Part shown: piece by piece, positions 44,685 through 53,580 of the stretch
How the letters are laid out: every line of letters begins with the position of its first letter
Numbering within the stretch: the stretch's first letter is position 1
Assembly: GCF_019931145.1 (NCBI RefSeq)
Contig: NZ_JAIOUV010000003.1
Location: forward strand, 451,342 to 515,341
Reading direction: 5' to 3'
Source of the DNA: Marinicella meishanensis
GTDB taxonomy: Bacteria > Pseudomonadota > Gammaproteobacteria > Xanthomonadales > Marinicellaceae
Length of the DNA: 64,000 nt
Translations under genes and position numbers: made by a program
Notes under the pieces: generated by a model
Database searches by the model: none
What the model was told of the DNA's origin: nothing
What the model saw: the letters and a program-made list of their open reading frames with translations, nothing else

Positions 44685-44884
44685 GCCGTTTGCTCCAAGG
44701 TCTTGAGGCGGGAGATCATCGACTCCAGGCGGGTTTTGGCTTGGTCGTTCTTTTGCATCAACAAGGATTTTTCGTTGGTCAACTCATCGAGTTTGCTGCG
44801 CAAGGCTTTGTTTTCAGCTTTGATCTTGGCCAGCAAATCAATCAGTTGATCGGCTTTGCGTTCTAAATCTCTCATGTCTTCCAT
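44681..44884 (-). CDS. Small ZapB-like coiled-coil protein (TIGR02449 type)
   Basis: The 67-residue product is almost a single coiled coil: heptads of Leu/Ile in 'LERKADQLIDLLAKIKAENKALRSKLDELTNEKSLLMQKNDQAKTRLESMISRLKTLEQ'. Proteins of this kind (TIGR02449, DUF904-like) sit directly upstream of zapA in many gammaproteobacteria. They are thought to help Z-ring assembly; the role is inferred from context. The start is 178 bases from ygfB, which is divergent. Confidence 0.85.
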   Translation of the reverse strand: MEDMRDLERKADQLIDLLAKIKAENKALRSKLDELTNEKSLLMQKNDQAKTRLESMISRLKTLEQTA

Positions 44885-45062
44885 CGTTCAGACCAGGTTG
44901 GGGTTGTCAAAGTATTGCCAGTGGCCACTGCGGCTGAAGCTGTGGGCACCGAATAAATATAGTTTGTTCACGGGTAAAGGTCAACAAACATCTGAGAAAA
45001 ATATCACAAGTTTCTGAAAAATATCATAAAATACCTCACAATTCAGAGACAAAAGCGGAAAA

Positions 45063-45608
45063 ATGATCCCCTATCAGCCCTTTGCAGACCATTTACAGTC
45101 GATTGGTGTGTTGGCTTCGCCCTCAGAACTGCATGCCCAGGCCTCGGCTGCCTTGTGTGTCAATCAGGACACCCCGTATGAATCCTGGCGAGAACAAATG
45201 CTGCAGGAGTATTGTGTGGAGCATCCCGAAGACGACCAATTCAACCAGATCATGTCAGCGGTTTTTGAGTATGCCAAGGAACAATTGCAAAAAGACAATT
45301 TTTCGTACCAATTGTTGTTGCCTCAAGACAACACCGCATTGGCTGATCGGGTGGCGGTGCTGGCAGAGTGGGTGTCGACTTTTTTGGCTGGGTTGGGTAC
45401 GGCCGGAATGATTGAGGCCAGCTTGTCGAATGCCGGTCAGGAGTTCCTGCAAGACATGACCCAAATCGCCCGCATTGACCAAGATGTGGAAGAGGTCAGC
45501 GGTGAGGAATTGGACTTCATGGAAATCATTGAATATGTGCGCACCGGGGTGATGGTGTTGTTTGCCGAAATCAATGCCGTGCCGGTTCCCTCCAACAGCA
45601 TAAATTAA
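45063..45608 (+). CDS. ygfB: YgfB/YecA family protein (UPF0149)
   Basis: The 181-residue all-helical product has UPF0149 features: an N-terminal 'ASPSELHAQASAALCVNQ' (the GxLxG position), the central 'WVSTFLAGLGTAG' and 'EFLQDMTQIARID', and an acidic 'EEVSGEELDFMEIIEYVRTGVMVLFAEI' C-terminus. Pseudomonas YgfB is reported to dampen expression of the AmpDh3 amidase; the exact role is otherwise unclear. It is divergent from the zapA cluster, as in E. coli. The AT-rich 178-base gap holds the promoters of both. Confidence 0.92.
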   Translation: MIPYQPFADHLQSIGVLASPSELHAQASAALCVNQDTPYESWREQMLQEYCVEHPEDDQFNQIMSAVFEYAKEQLQKDNFSYQLLLPQDNTALADRVAVLAEWVSTFLAGLGTAGMIEASLSNAGQEFLQDMTQIARIDQDVEEVSGEELDFMEIIEYVRTGVMVLFAEINAVPVPSNSIN

Positions 45609-45734
45609 TCAACAAAATACTTGCAACTAAGCACGGTTTTCAGTACTATTCCCGCTCTTTGTAAAAGGCCTGGTCAAAGCGTGCATTTCAATGTGCTGAA
45701 TCAAGCCCATAATTAAACAGAATCGCAGGATAAT

Positions 45735-46163
45735 ATGAAAACATTTAGTGCAAAAGCAGAAGAAATCAATCGCGAGTGGTTTTTGATTGATGCCGAAGGT
45801 AAAACTTTGGGTCGCATGGCCTCTGAAATTGCCCTGAGGCTCCGTGGTAAGCACAAGCCAGAATTCACACCTCATGTGGACACAGGTGATTACATCGTGG
45901 TGGTCAATGCCGAGAAATTGGTGGTGACTGGCAACAAATTGAATGACAAAATGTACCACCACCACACTGGATACGTGGGTAACTTGAAGTCAATCAACCT
46001 GAAAGACTTGTTGCAAAAACACCCTGAGCGTGTCATTGAAAAAGCAGTCAAAGGCATGTTGCCGAAGAATTCATTGGGTCGTCAGATGTACCGCAAACTG
46101 AAAGTGTATGCCGGTCCATCGCATCCCCATGAAGCCCAAGAGCCCAAAGCCCTAGAGATTTAA
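45735..46163 (+). CDS. rplM: 50S ribosomal protein L13
   Basis: The 142 residues match L13 throughout: '[61 protein letters not shown]', '[14 protein letters not shown]', '[32 protein letters not shown]'. The SD AGGA precedes the ATG. It is followed by rpsI after 21 bases, the conserved rplM-rpsI operon, and a terminator. Confidence 0.99.
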   Translation: MKTFSAKAEEINREWFLIDAEGKTLGRMASEIALRLRGKHKPEFTPHVDTGDYIVVVNAEKLVVTGNKLNDKMYHHHTGYVGNLKSINLKDLLQKHPERVIEKAVKGMLPKNSLGRQMYRKLKVYAGPSHPHEAQEPKALEI

Positions 46164-46184
46164 GAAACGAGGTAAGAGAATATT

Positions 46185-46577
46185 ATGGCAACTCAACAAT
46201 ATTATGGAACAGGCCGAAGAAAATCATCTTCAGCACGCGTATTCTTGACCCCTGGTTCCGGTCAAATCATTGTCAACGACAAAGACATCAGCGAATACTT
46301 CAGCCGTGAAACGGCCCGTATGGTGGTCAAACAGCCTTTGGAAAAATTGGGCATGTTGGATCAATTCGACATCAAAGCCACGGTGATCGGCGGCGGTACC
46401 ACTGGCCAAGCCGGTGCCATCCGTTTGGGTTTGTCACGTGCTTTGTTGGAGTCCGATGAAACTTTGCGAGCCCAGTTGAAAGAGCATTCTTTCCTGACCC
46501 GTGATGCCCGTAAAGTGGAAAGAAAGAAAGTCGGTCTGCGCAAAGCCCGTCGCTCTGTACAGTTCTCGAAACGTTGA
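46185..46577 (+). CDS. rpsI: 30S ribosomal protein S9
   Basis: The 130 residues are typical S9: '[20 protein letters not shown]', '[16 protein letters not shown]', and the invariant C-terminus '[18 protein letters not shown]', whose basic tail reaches the P-site tRNA. It is the second gene of rplM-rpsI. GAGGTAAG precedes the ATG. Confidence 0.99.
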   Translation: MATQQYYGTGRRKSSSARVFLTPGSGQIIVNDKDISEYFSRETARMVVKQPLEKLGMLDQFDIKATVIGGGTTGQAGAIRLGLSRALLESDETLRAQLKEHSFLTRDARKVERKKVGLRKARRSVQFSKR

Positions 46578-46604
46578 TACAGAGTCATTCTTGCGAAATT
46601 CGAA

Positions 46605-46631
46605 AGGCCGGTCTTGTACCGGCCTTTTTTT
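46605..46631 (+). terminator. Rho-independent terminator of rplM-rpsI
   Basis: AGGCCGGT, a short loop (CTTGT) and ACCGGCCT are followed by seven T's, 28 bases after the rpsI stop. Confidence 0.92.
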
Positions 46632-46717
46632 GTGCAAAACAGGGTAGAGACTTAACAACCCCTTGGCGCCTGGCCCGTCAATGTGCGGCTGGAACATGGT
46701 TTCACGCCAGATGAGAA

Positions 46718-47767
46718 GTGTTTCACAGTATGCGGGGCGCGGTATTGCTACAATGCAGCGCAATATCGAAGTCGTTGTGTGCTGATTTGAACGAGTCCAA
46801 AACATCCAATCAAACCAATCCATGGTTGCGGGGAGTGACTTACGCCACGGTGTTTGTGGTGTTGAATTACTCCATTGGCTTGTTTTGTTTTGAGTTTTAT
46901 GGCTTGAAACCCAGCATAGACTGGGTGTTGGTCACAATCTATGCCTTGCTGTCTTTGTTTTCCTTTTACGTGTTTGTGGTCAACGACATCCACGCCACCA
47001 AATTGAAGGGCCGGGCCATGGCCTTGGGCTTTCTGGCGGGCCATTTGGCCTTGACGGTGTTGGTCATGTCATTTGTGTTCGCCACCCCGGCCCAGCTGAG
47101 TTGGTACGCGGCCGGTTTGTTGATGGTGGCCAGTTATTTGTTTGGCACCTATGGCATCAACAAATGGTCCAGACACCACCGGCGCTCCAAAGCCACCCTG
47201 CAGCATGAGTTGATTACCGATGAATTGACCCAATTGTTTAACCGCCGGGCTTTTGCCAGCAATGCCATCAAGGAACGGGAGTTTTGCATGAACTCCAACA
47301 GCGATTTGTCGGTGTTGATCATCGACATCGATGATTTCAAATTGATCAATGACCAGTACGGTCACGCAGTGGGTGATGAGGTGTTGATCCAAGTCAGCCA
47401 AACCGTGCAAAGGCATGTACGCCGCTCAGACAGTGTGTACCGTTGGGGTGGCGAAGAATTCGTGGTGCTGTTACCCGTCACCGGGATTTTCGAAGCCCAC
47501 CAAGTGGCCAACAAGTTGGTTAAAACCTTGGCCGACACCACTTTCAATATCAAAGACTTGGTGGAGTTGCGGTTGACCGTGAGCATCGGCGTTTCGCAAT
47601 GGATCGCTGGTGAATCAATCAGCAAGGAAACCCTGATTCGGGCCGACAAAGCCTTGTACAAAGCCAAGCAAAGCGGCAAGAACGCCGCGGTGGTGGCCGA
47701 TTTCACCGACATCAGTCACAGCAACCCCGATCCTGAGACCTCGAAAGAACAGTCCAAACGGGCCTGA
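46718..47767 (+). CDS. Membrane-bound diguanylate cyclase (GGDEF)
   Basis: The enzyme makes c-di-GMP. Five or so membrane helices (about residues 38-145 of the longest frame) precede the GGDEF domain: 'DELTQLFNRRAF' start, 'LIIDIDDFKLINDQYGHAVGDEVL', active site 'RWGGEEFVVLLP', and 'LTVSIGVSQW'. An inhibitory I-site RRSD lies five residues before GGEEF, so product inhibition is likely. The start is unsure: GTG 46718 gives 349 residues, but a TACAAT box at 46749-46754 suggests transcription may begin later and use TTG 46787 (326 residues). No other signalling gene is adjacent. Confidence 0.9.
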   Translation: MFHSMRGAVLLQCSAISKSLCADLNESKTSNQTNPWLRGVTYATVFVVLNYSIGLFCFEFYGLKPSIDWVLVTIYALLSLFSFYVFVVNDIHATKLKGRAMALGFLAGHLALTVLVMSFVFATPAQLSWYAAGLLMVASYLFGTYGINKWSRHHRRSKATLQHELITDELTQLFNRRAFASNAIKEREFCMNSNSDLSVLIIDIDDFKLINDQYGHAVGDEVLIQVSQTVQRHVRRSDSVYRWGGEEFVVLLPVTGIFEAHQVANKLVKTLADTTFNIKDLVELRLTVSIGVSQWIAGESISKETLIRADKALYKAKQSGKNAAVVADFTDISHSNPDPETSKEQSKRA

Positions 47768-47797
47768 TCTTTCGAGTCATTCGCTGCCGATCACGGC

Positions 47798-49900
47798 TTA
47801 TTTGACAAACGGTTGGTTGTTCTCCGCGTGTTTGACCAGCAAGGGTGCTGGGGCAAAGCGGCTGCCGTGTTGTTGTTCCAATGCCTGTAGCGTGGCCAGC
47901 ACCTGATCGGCCCCAGTGGCGTCAATGTGGCTAAATGGGCCACCGGTAAAGGGTGGGAAGCCCAAGCCCAGGATGGCGGCCAAATCGCCGTCTTTGGCGC
48001 TGAATAAGATGCCTTCTTCCAAGCAATGCACACATTCGTTGACGAAAATCAAGCCGATGCGGTTTTGGATGTCGGTATTGCTCATGTCTTTGCGTTCTTC
48101 ACCACCAAAGTACCGGTAGATGTCGGTGTTGACCGACTTGCGGCCTTTCTTCGGGTAGGTGTAGAAACCTTTGCCGGCTTTGCGGCCAAACAGTTTGGCT
48201 TCGGCTAATTTTTGTACGGTGTCGTCTTGCTCGATGCCGCGATTGACGAACATCTCGCCCAAAGCGCCTCGGGCAATGTGTGCACCGACGTCAATGCCCA
48301 CTTCGTCCATCAAGGCCAAAGGTCCCACCGGGAAGCCCCAGTCTTTCATGGCGGCATCCACTGCTTCGATTTTGGCCCCATCGTGCAGCACTTTGATCGC
48401 CTCATGGGTCAGGGCCGACAGCACCCGTGTGGTGTAAAATCCTGGGCCATCTTTCACCACCACCACGGTTTTGCCTTGCTTGATGCCCACATTGGTGGCC
48501 ATTTGCCGGGCTTTTTTGGAGGTTTTGTCGGTCACGATCAATTCCAACAGCGGCATTTTCGGTACCGGCGAGAAATAATGCATGCCCACCACGTTTTGTG
48601 GGTGGGCGGCTTTGGCGGCAATATTGGCCAGCGGCAGAGACGAGGTGTTGGTGGCAAATACCGTGGATTTCTTACAGCGGGATTCCACATCAGCCAAAAT
48701 TCTTTGTTTCAAGTCAATGTCTTCAAACACCGCCTCAATCACCAAGTCAGAACCGTTGAGGTCGTCATCTTGGGTGGTGGTTTTGACTTTCGACATCAAG
48801 CGATCCCGTTCCACCGCGCCCATGGCTTTTTTCTTGACCATTTGGGTGAAATCAGACCAAATGGTTTGCATGGCACTGGCCAAACCCTCATTGGAGATGT
48901 CTTTGAGCACCACGTCATAGCCGTTTTTGATAGACACTTCGGTGATGCCTGCGCCCATGAAGCCCGCGCCGATCATCGACAAGGCCTCGACATTCTCGGT
49001 TTTGTTGTTGTTCTTCAGCTTTTTGTTTTCCTGCATGGCCAAAAACAAGCCGATCAGGTTTTTCGAAGCGGGGGTGGCGTGCAAGGCCCCAAAACCCATG
49101 GCTTCGGCTTCCAAACCGGCGGTCATGCCATGTTCCAGGCCAGTCTCCACACAATCCAAGATGCGCAGTGGAGCTGGGTAGTTGCCGCGGGTTTTGCGTT
49201 GCACGGTTTCGCGGGCTTTTTTCAACACGTAGTTGCGGCCCATTGAGGTGTTCAAGGCTTTGTCCACCAGGCTGGATTTCTTGGGCTTGCGTTTGATCGG
49301 GTTGGCGGCAATTTTCAAGGCCGCTTGGTACAAGCCTTCTTTGTGCACCAAGGAATCGACCAAACCGGCTTTCTTGGCGCTGTGTGGGTAGATGTTCTTG
49401 CCGGTGAGCAAGGCATCCAAACCAAAGCGCAGGTTGGTTAATTTGATCAGGCGTTGGGTGCCACCGCCGCCGGGCAACAAGCCCAGCTTGATTTCGGGCA
49501 AGCCAAACACGGTTTTCTTGTCGGTGGTGGCCAGGCGGTAATGACAGGCCATGGCCACTTCCAGGCCACCGCCCAAACAGGCTCCATTGATCGCTGCGAT
49601 CACTGGTTTCTTGAGGTTTTGCAAACGCATGAGGATTTTGTTGCCTTCGCGTGACAGATTTTCCACTGCTTTGGAGTCTTCGATGGCCATCAGGTCTTTG
49701 ATGTCGGCGCCGGCAATGAAACAATGGTCTTTCTTGGAAATCAACACCGCGGCTTTGATGTCGTTGTTTTGTTCGATTTGATCCAGCAGGTTGCTGAATT
49801 CGTCAAGCATCTTGACCGACAGGGTGTTGACCTCTGAGCCGGGTTGATCCATCCAAATGGTGGCGATGTCATGGTCTTTGGTGAGTTGGTAGTTGGCCAT
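47798..49900 (-). CDS. fadJ: Fatty-acid oxidation complex alpha subunit FadJ
   Basis: This 700-residue bifunctional enzyme has the crotonase (enoyl-CoA hydratase) domain first: 'CFIAGADIKDLMAI', 'GACLGGGLEVAMACHYRLA', 'FGLPEIKLGLLPGGGGTQRL' with both catalytic Glu. The 3-hydroxyacyl-CoA dehydrogenase follows: 'LSMIGAGFMGAGITEVSIKNGYDVVLKDI' (about 310-338), 'VVGMHYFSPVPKMPLLELI' with the active His, and 'GFYTTRVLSALTHEAIKVL'. The SD AGGA precedes the ATG. It lies 5 bases after fadI, forming the fadI-fadJ operon. This is distinct in domain order from the enzyme at 25.9-28.2 kb. Confidence 0.95.
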   Translation of the reverse strand: MANYQLTKDHDIATIWMDQPGSEVNTLSVKMLDEFSNLLDQIEQNNDIKAAVLISKKDHCFIAGADIKDLMAIEDSKAVENLSREGNKILMRLQNLKKPVIAAINGACLGGGLEVAMACHYRLATTDKKTVFGLPEIKLGLLPGGGGTQRLIKLTNLRFGLDALLTGKNIYPHSAKKAGLVDSLVHKEGLYQAALKIAANPIKRKPKKSSLVDKALNTSMGRNYVLKKARETVQRKTRGNYPAPLRILDCVETGLEHGMTAGLEAEAMGFGALHATPASKNLIGLFLAMQENKKLKNNNKTENVEALSMIGAGFMGAGITEVSIKNGYDVVLKDISNEGLASAMQTIWSDFTQMVKKKAMGAVERDRLMSKVKTTTQDDDLNGSDLVIEAVFEDIDLKQRILADVESRCKKSTVFATNTSSLPLANIAAKAAHPQNVVGMHYFSPVPKMPLLELIVTDKTSKKARQMATNVGIKQGKTVVVVKDGPGFYTTRVLSALTHEAIKVLHDGAKIEAVDAAMKDWGFPVGPLALMDEVGIDVGAHIARGALGEMFVNRGIEQDDTVQKLAEAKLFGRKAGKGFYTYPKKGRKSVNTDIYRYFGGEERKDMSNTDIQNRIGLIFVNECVHCLEEGILFSAKDGDLAAILGLGFPPFTGGPFSHIDATGADQVLATLQALEQQHGSRFAPAPLLVKHAENNQPFVK

Positions 49901-49905
49901 GGTGA

Positions 49906-51201
49906 TTATCCTATTCGTTTCAGTAAGATGGAAGAACCCAATCCGCCTGCGGCACAGGCGCTGATCAGGGCATAGGTGCCTTTGCTTTCAATCAAGCGGC
50001 GGGTGGCTGAAGTCAGCAAACGGGAACCGGTGGCGCCAAATGGATGACCCAAAGACAAAGAACCGCCCTGGGTGTTGACCTTGTCCATGGGGATTTCGCC
50101 GAAGGCGCCTTTCAGGCCCAAACTGTTTTGACAAAAGTCCGCATCTTGCAAGGCCGCCAGGTTGGCCAGCACCTGTCCAGCAAAGGCTTCATGGATCTCA
50201 TAGACATCGATGTCATCGATCGACAAACCGGCTTCGTTGAGCATTTTGGGCATGGTGTAAGCTGGGCCCAACAACAATTCGCCGTGTGGGTTCTGGCCTG
50301 AATACACATAGCCTTCGATCACCACTTGGGGTTTGAGCTTGCGCTTTTTGGCTTCATTCAGATCCATCAACAAGCTGACCGCCGCCCCATCGGTGATTGG
50401 CGAGGCGTTGCCGGCGGTGATGGTGCCGTGCGGTCGCACAAAGGCCGGCTTCAATTGGCTCAGTTTTTCCATCGATGAATTGGCGTAAAAGGTGTCGTCT
50501 TGGGTCACCACGTCAAACTTCGGTGGGATGGACAATGGGCACACTTCATCGGCGAAGGCGCCGGCTTCCCAGGCCGCCGCCGCGTTGTTGTGAGAACGCA
50601 GTGCGAATTCATCTTGTTGTTCGCGGGTCACCCCAAATTTGGCCGCCAATTGGTCGGCATCGGCACCCATGGTCAAGCCGGTGGAAAACTCAGCAATGGC
50701 AGGGGCTTCTGGGGCCAATGAATTGAATTTGAAATCCTTGAACACCTGCCACATGCCCTTCATGCCTTTGGCTTTTTGGGCTTGCAGCAAGGTTTTCTTG
50801 AGTTTGTGGGTGATGCGCACCGGCGCATCGGATGAAGACTCCACGCCACCCGCGATGGCCACTTTGACCGCGCCCAATTGAATCGCATTGGCGGTGTTGG
50901 TGATCGCCAGGTTGGCGGAAATACACGCCATGGTCACGGAGTTGGCTGGGGTGTTGAGGTTCAAGCCGGCACCGATCATCGCTTCTCTGGCGATGTTGGA
51001 GGTCGAGGCATTTTGAATCACGCTGCCCAGGGTCACCAAATCGCAGTCATCTTGCAAATAAGGGTGGCGGTGTTTGAGGTTGTTGATGGCTTCGCGGGCC
51101 AAATCGTAGGCTTTCAGGTCCTGCGCTTTGCCGGTGGGTGCTTTCATGAAAGGCGTTCTCAGCCCATCAATCACGGCCACTTTGGAGTCTTTGAATAACA
51201 T
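49906..51201 (-). CDS. fadI: Acetyl-CoA acyltransferase FadI (beta subunit)
   Basis: From ATG 51201 the product is 431 residues; a TTG at 51228 could add nine. Thiolase signatures are present: acyl Cys in 'SVTMACISANLAITNTANAIQ' (about 95), 'FAGQVLANLAALQ', 'GGSLSLGHPFGATGSRL' (active His) and 'ISACAAGGLGSSILLKRIG' (second Cys). The length above 420 and the 'DLVTLGSVIQNASTSNIAREA' region fit FadI rather than FadA. It is the first gene of fadIJ, behind a consensus -35 with a palindrome in the spacer. Confidence 0.94.
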   Translation of the reverse strand: MLFKDSKVAVIDGLRTPFMKAPTGKAQDLKAYDLAREAINNLKHRHPYLQDDCDLVTLGSVIQNASTSNIAREAMIGAGLNLNTPANSVTMACISANLAITNTANAIQLGAVKVAIAGGVESSSDAPVRITHKLKKTLLQAQKAKGMKGMWQVFKDFKFNSLAPEAPAIAEFSTGLTMGADADQLAAKFGVTREQQDEFALRSHNNAAAAWEAGAFADEVCPLSIPPKFDVVTQDDTFYANSSMEKLSQLKPAFVRPHGTITAGNASPITDGAAVSLLMDLNEAKKRKLKPQVVIEGYVYSGQNPHGELLLGPAYTMPKMLNEAGLSIDDIDVYEIHEAFAGQVLANLAALQDADFCQNSLGLKGAFGEIPMDKVNTQGGSLSLGHPFGATGSRLLTSATRRLIESKGTYALISACAAGGLGSSILLKRIG

Positions 51202-51230
51202 AAGTTGTCTAGATAAAAGAGGAAGCAATT

Positions 51231-51259
51231 ATTTTCACCATACGCATGCGTATTGTCAA
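51231..51259 (-). promoter_or_regulatory. fadIJ promoter with a 14-bp palindromic operator
   Basis: On the - strand: -35 TTGACA (51259-51254, perfect consensus), a 17-base spacer and -10 GAAAAT (51236-51231), about 30 bases from the fadI ATG. The spacer contains the perfect palindrome ATACGCATGCGTAT (51240-51253). A repressor bound there would sit between -35 and -10. The regulator is not identifiable here; the site is unlike the CAAAC-N4-GTTT box of the other beta-oxidation operon. No further gene lies between 51260 and 51580. Confidence 0.7.
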
Positions 51260-51580
51260 GTGAAAGTCTCGTTATCAAGGGATCTATAGGCAATCTGAAT
51301 GAATTCAATGGCTGCTTTCAGTTTGGACATGATCGAAGGGTTTCTTTGGGATCGCAAGGATGCTGAATCGGGTTTTCCCTGGGGTTATTTATGGTCAGAC
51401 AATTGGGGCAAATAAATAGTTGCTTGGCGGTGATAAAAACACTTGTTTTTTGGCAAAACTGCGATATATTCATTGATGAAAACCTGCCGAATGTGACCGC
51501 TTCACAGGAACAACAATCAATCACGTGGGCTGGTAATTCCACAGGTTTTCATTGTATCAACACGTCTTTAGGAGGCAAAC

Positions 51581-51679
51581 ATGTCGAAAAGTCACGATGC
51601 AAAAAAACAGGTGAAAAAACAACCTGTCAAATCATTGAAAGAAAAACGATTGGAAAAACGGATTAAACGCGGCAGCTGA
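51581..51679 (+). CDS. 32-residue Lys-rich basic protein
   Basis: A short frame starts six bases after a perfect AGGAGG and is followed 36 bases later by a strong terminator. The product begins MSKSHDAKKQVKKQP and ends 'EKRLEKRIKRGS': about 40 % Lys/Arg and no hydrophobic core, so it is likely disordered or nucleic-acid binding. Similar tiny basic proteins ('xxHDAKKxxKKxP..K') are familiar from gammaproteobacterial genomes as hypothetical proteins. The RBS, isolation and terminator make it a convincing small gene despite its length. Confidence 0.75.
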   Translation: MSKSHDAKKQVKKQPVKSLKEKRLEKRIKRGS

Positions 51680-51715
51680 TCAGTCAGCCCGGTTTGAACC
51701 ACTCAAACAACCCAA

Positions 51716-51746
51716 AAGGCCTGCATCAGTGCAGGCCTTTTTTTTG
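51716..51746 (+). terminator. Rho-independent terminator of the small basic-protein gene
   Basis: AAGGCCTGCA (51716-51725), loop TCAG, TGCAGGCCTT (51730-51739), then a T run. The A-rich side also makes it usable on the - strand for the protease gene arriving from the right. Confidence 0.92.
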
Positions 51747-51776
51747 GGCAATCTTGAGGCCCAAGTGCGGTGAAAA

Positions 51777-53051
51777 TCACTGCGTCAGAATGGTCACATT
51801 CAATTCACTCTGTGCCCGTTGCACTGGGGTGAACAATGAGGTGCTGCCATTGGATCCGCTGTGTACACCCCACGCTTCATTGGCCCAGGACCAAGGGCCG
51901 CCACTGTCGCCGCCGATGGAGTCATCGCCGGTGACCCGCACCAAGTTGTTCACCGTCACCCCGTCGGTGAAGGTGGCGGTGACGTTGTTGGCGATGACGT
52001 CGTGGTTGCAGGAGCGCACGTTGTCCGAGCGACCGTATTCACACACCGACTGACCGGGGAACATCAGAAACGTCCATTTGATGCTGTTGACTTCTCGATC
52101 CTCATCCTCCCGGGCAAAATATTCAGCCACTTCGGTGTGGCTGGTGGTGTGGTATTCCACGTCACCATTGCCACGCTCTTGAGAGCGGAAGGTCATGCTT
52201 GGATCGGAAGTGGTGTAGTGGTGGTCGATGCCATTCAAACCAGTGCAATGGGCGGCGGTGATGATGCCGTTGCCATTGGGTCCAGACACAGCCCAGCCGG
52301 TGGTGCATTCTTGAACCCCATCATCGGTGGCCCATTCACCACCACGGGCGATGTCGAAGTCATAGATCTCGCCGGCGCCGATCACCACTTCGTAATCGAG
52401 GTCGCTGATCCGCAGGCCATGGGCCGCGCTTTGATCGTCTTGGTCCAATTGCTTGGGTGCTGTAGACAGCAAAAGTTCCAAGTCATCCAGCGTCAGGGCT
52501 TTGGCGCGATCGGCGGTTTTCATTTCCAGTTTGATCAAGCCGGTTTGGTGATCAAAATAGGTCATGAAGTTGCTTTGGCCTTGGGCGCGCAGCAGGCGCG
52601 ACAATTGCACCGCGCGTTCATCTTGTTCTTGAAAGCTGAACTCAGCGCCATCTGATACATGCACATGTTTGGGCGCGCGGATGGCCGGGGCCCGACCCAC
52701 AAACTGAATGTGGGCGGCTTGTTTGGGGGCTGGTGACACCCACATGCGGGCCACTTGGTTGGGGTGTCTTTCAATGGTTTGTTCAAGCCAGGTGCTGAAC
52801 GACTTCTGGAAGGCCAGGGCCTCGCTGATGGCTTCAACTTTGACCCCGCGTTCAGCCGCCAGCAGGGTGGTGTCAGCGGCCAAGGCCGCCGCCGCTTGCA
52901 AGGCAGGGCGGGCCTGCTCATGGGCATGGTCTTCGCCGGCCCAAGCCGCAAAAGACAGCAGCGGCAAGCTGATCAGCAAACTGCGGCGGGTGCCCAAGAC
53001 CAGTTGTTGGCCCCAGCTTTTCAGTGTTGAATTGGTATTTAAGTGTTTCAT
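51777..53051 (-). CDS. Exported trypsin-fold serine protease with propeptide and Tat-like signal
   Basis: From ATG 53051 (GGGAG eight bases upstream) the product is 424 residues. The signal has a twin-arginine motif (GTRRSLLIS at 20-28) and ends about AWA|GE (38). Residues 40-220 look like a pro-region. The S1 protease domain follows, with His268 in 'GIITAAHCTG', probable Asp297 in 'GNGDVEYH', and Ser383 in 'IGGDSGGPWSW'. Cys249/Cys269 and Cys337/Cys348 are placed for disulfides. The domain resembles streptogrisin/alpha-lytic-type bacterial S1 proteases, in which the pro-region assists folding. It is probably a secreted degradative enzyme; its substrate is unknown. Confidence 0.87.
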   Translation of the reverse strand: MKHLNTNSTLKSWGQQLVLGTRRSLLISLPLLSFAAWAGEDHAHEQARPALQAAAALAADTTLLAAERGVKVEAISEALAFQKSFSTWLEQTIERHPNQVARMWVSPAPKQAAHIQFVGRAPAIRAPKHVHVSDGAEFSFQEQDERAVQLSRLLRAQGQSNFMTYFDHQTGLIKLEMKTADRAKALTLDDLELLLSTAPKQLDQDDQSAAHGLRISDLDYEVVIGAGEIYDFDIARGGEWATDDGVQECTTGWAVSGPNGNGIITAAHCTGLNGIDHHYTTSDPSMTFRSQERGNGDVEYHTTSHTEVAEYFAREDEDREVNSIKWTFLMFPGQSVCEYGRSDNVRSCNHDVIANNVTATFTDGVTVNNLVRVTGDDSIGGDSGGPWSWANEAWGVHSGSNGSTSLFTPVQRAQSELNVTILTQ

Positions 53052-53285
53052 GGTTTTTCTCCCTTTCTGTAAAATAAAACAGTAAAAATGTACTGTGAGG
53101 AACATTGTATACAGGGCCTGGGTGCCACTGAATGGGCAGATTCTGACGCCCATGTATGAAAACAACGGGGTGATCATCGAGAATTTCTGATCGCAGGATC
53201 AACAGGATGGGTGTGCTGGTGTGGGTGGTAATCGCCGCAACGATCGATTGACGGGCCAAAACACCATCCTCTACAATGAATTGGG

Positions 53286-53547
53286 GCCTGTTAACACCAA
53301 CTGAAAGGCAACTGCTGGATCGCATTTTTCAGCCATCAAGGCATCAGTCGTGATGTGTGGTCACTCCACATGAACGAGTGCATAACGCTGAGGGGTGGAA
53401 AATACGACCCAGCCCCATGGCTTCAGACTGCAAAGGCCACACCCTGCGTAGCTCATCGCTCGATTGGAACGACCAATCCACGCGATTCGCGCCTTGATTG
53501 TGACCTTTGCTGCCTGAACAGTGGTCATTCAGTTGGTGTTAACAGGC
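53286..53547. mobile_element. 262-bp inverted-repeat element, copy B
   Basis: This copy is in opposite orientation to 22169-22430 and has the same length. Its terminal repeats are perfect over 20 bases: GCCTGTTAACACCAACTGAA at 53286-53305 and its complement at 53528-53547. The internal pairing arms seen in copy A are kept; one changes A-T to G-T (GCTGGGTCG against CGATCCAGC). It lies 33 bases before the puuD-like gene and fills most of the gene-free stretch 53052-53580. The remainder (53052-53285) shows nothing else recognised beyond the protease promoter area. Confidence 0.8.
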
Positions 53548-53580
53548 ACTAATCCATCAACGATTAAATGAGGAGGATCT

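Noticed and set aside
48212..49246. 344-codon + strand frame
   Set aside because: It is antisense shadow of fadJ, made possible by biased codon use; composition is His/Gly/Val-rich and no family motif is present.
51391..51666. 91-codon + strand frame overlapping the small basic-protein gene
   Set aside because: It has no SD; the 32-codon frame inside it has a perfect AGGAGG and ends before a terminator.
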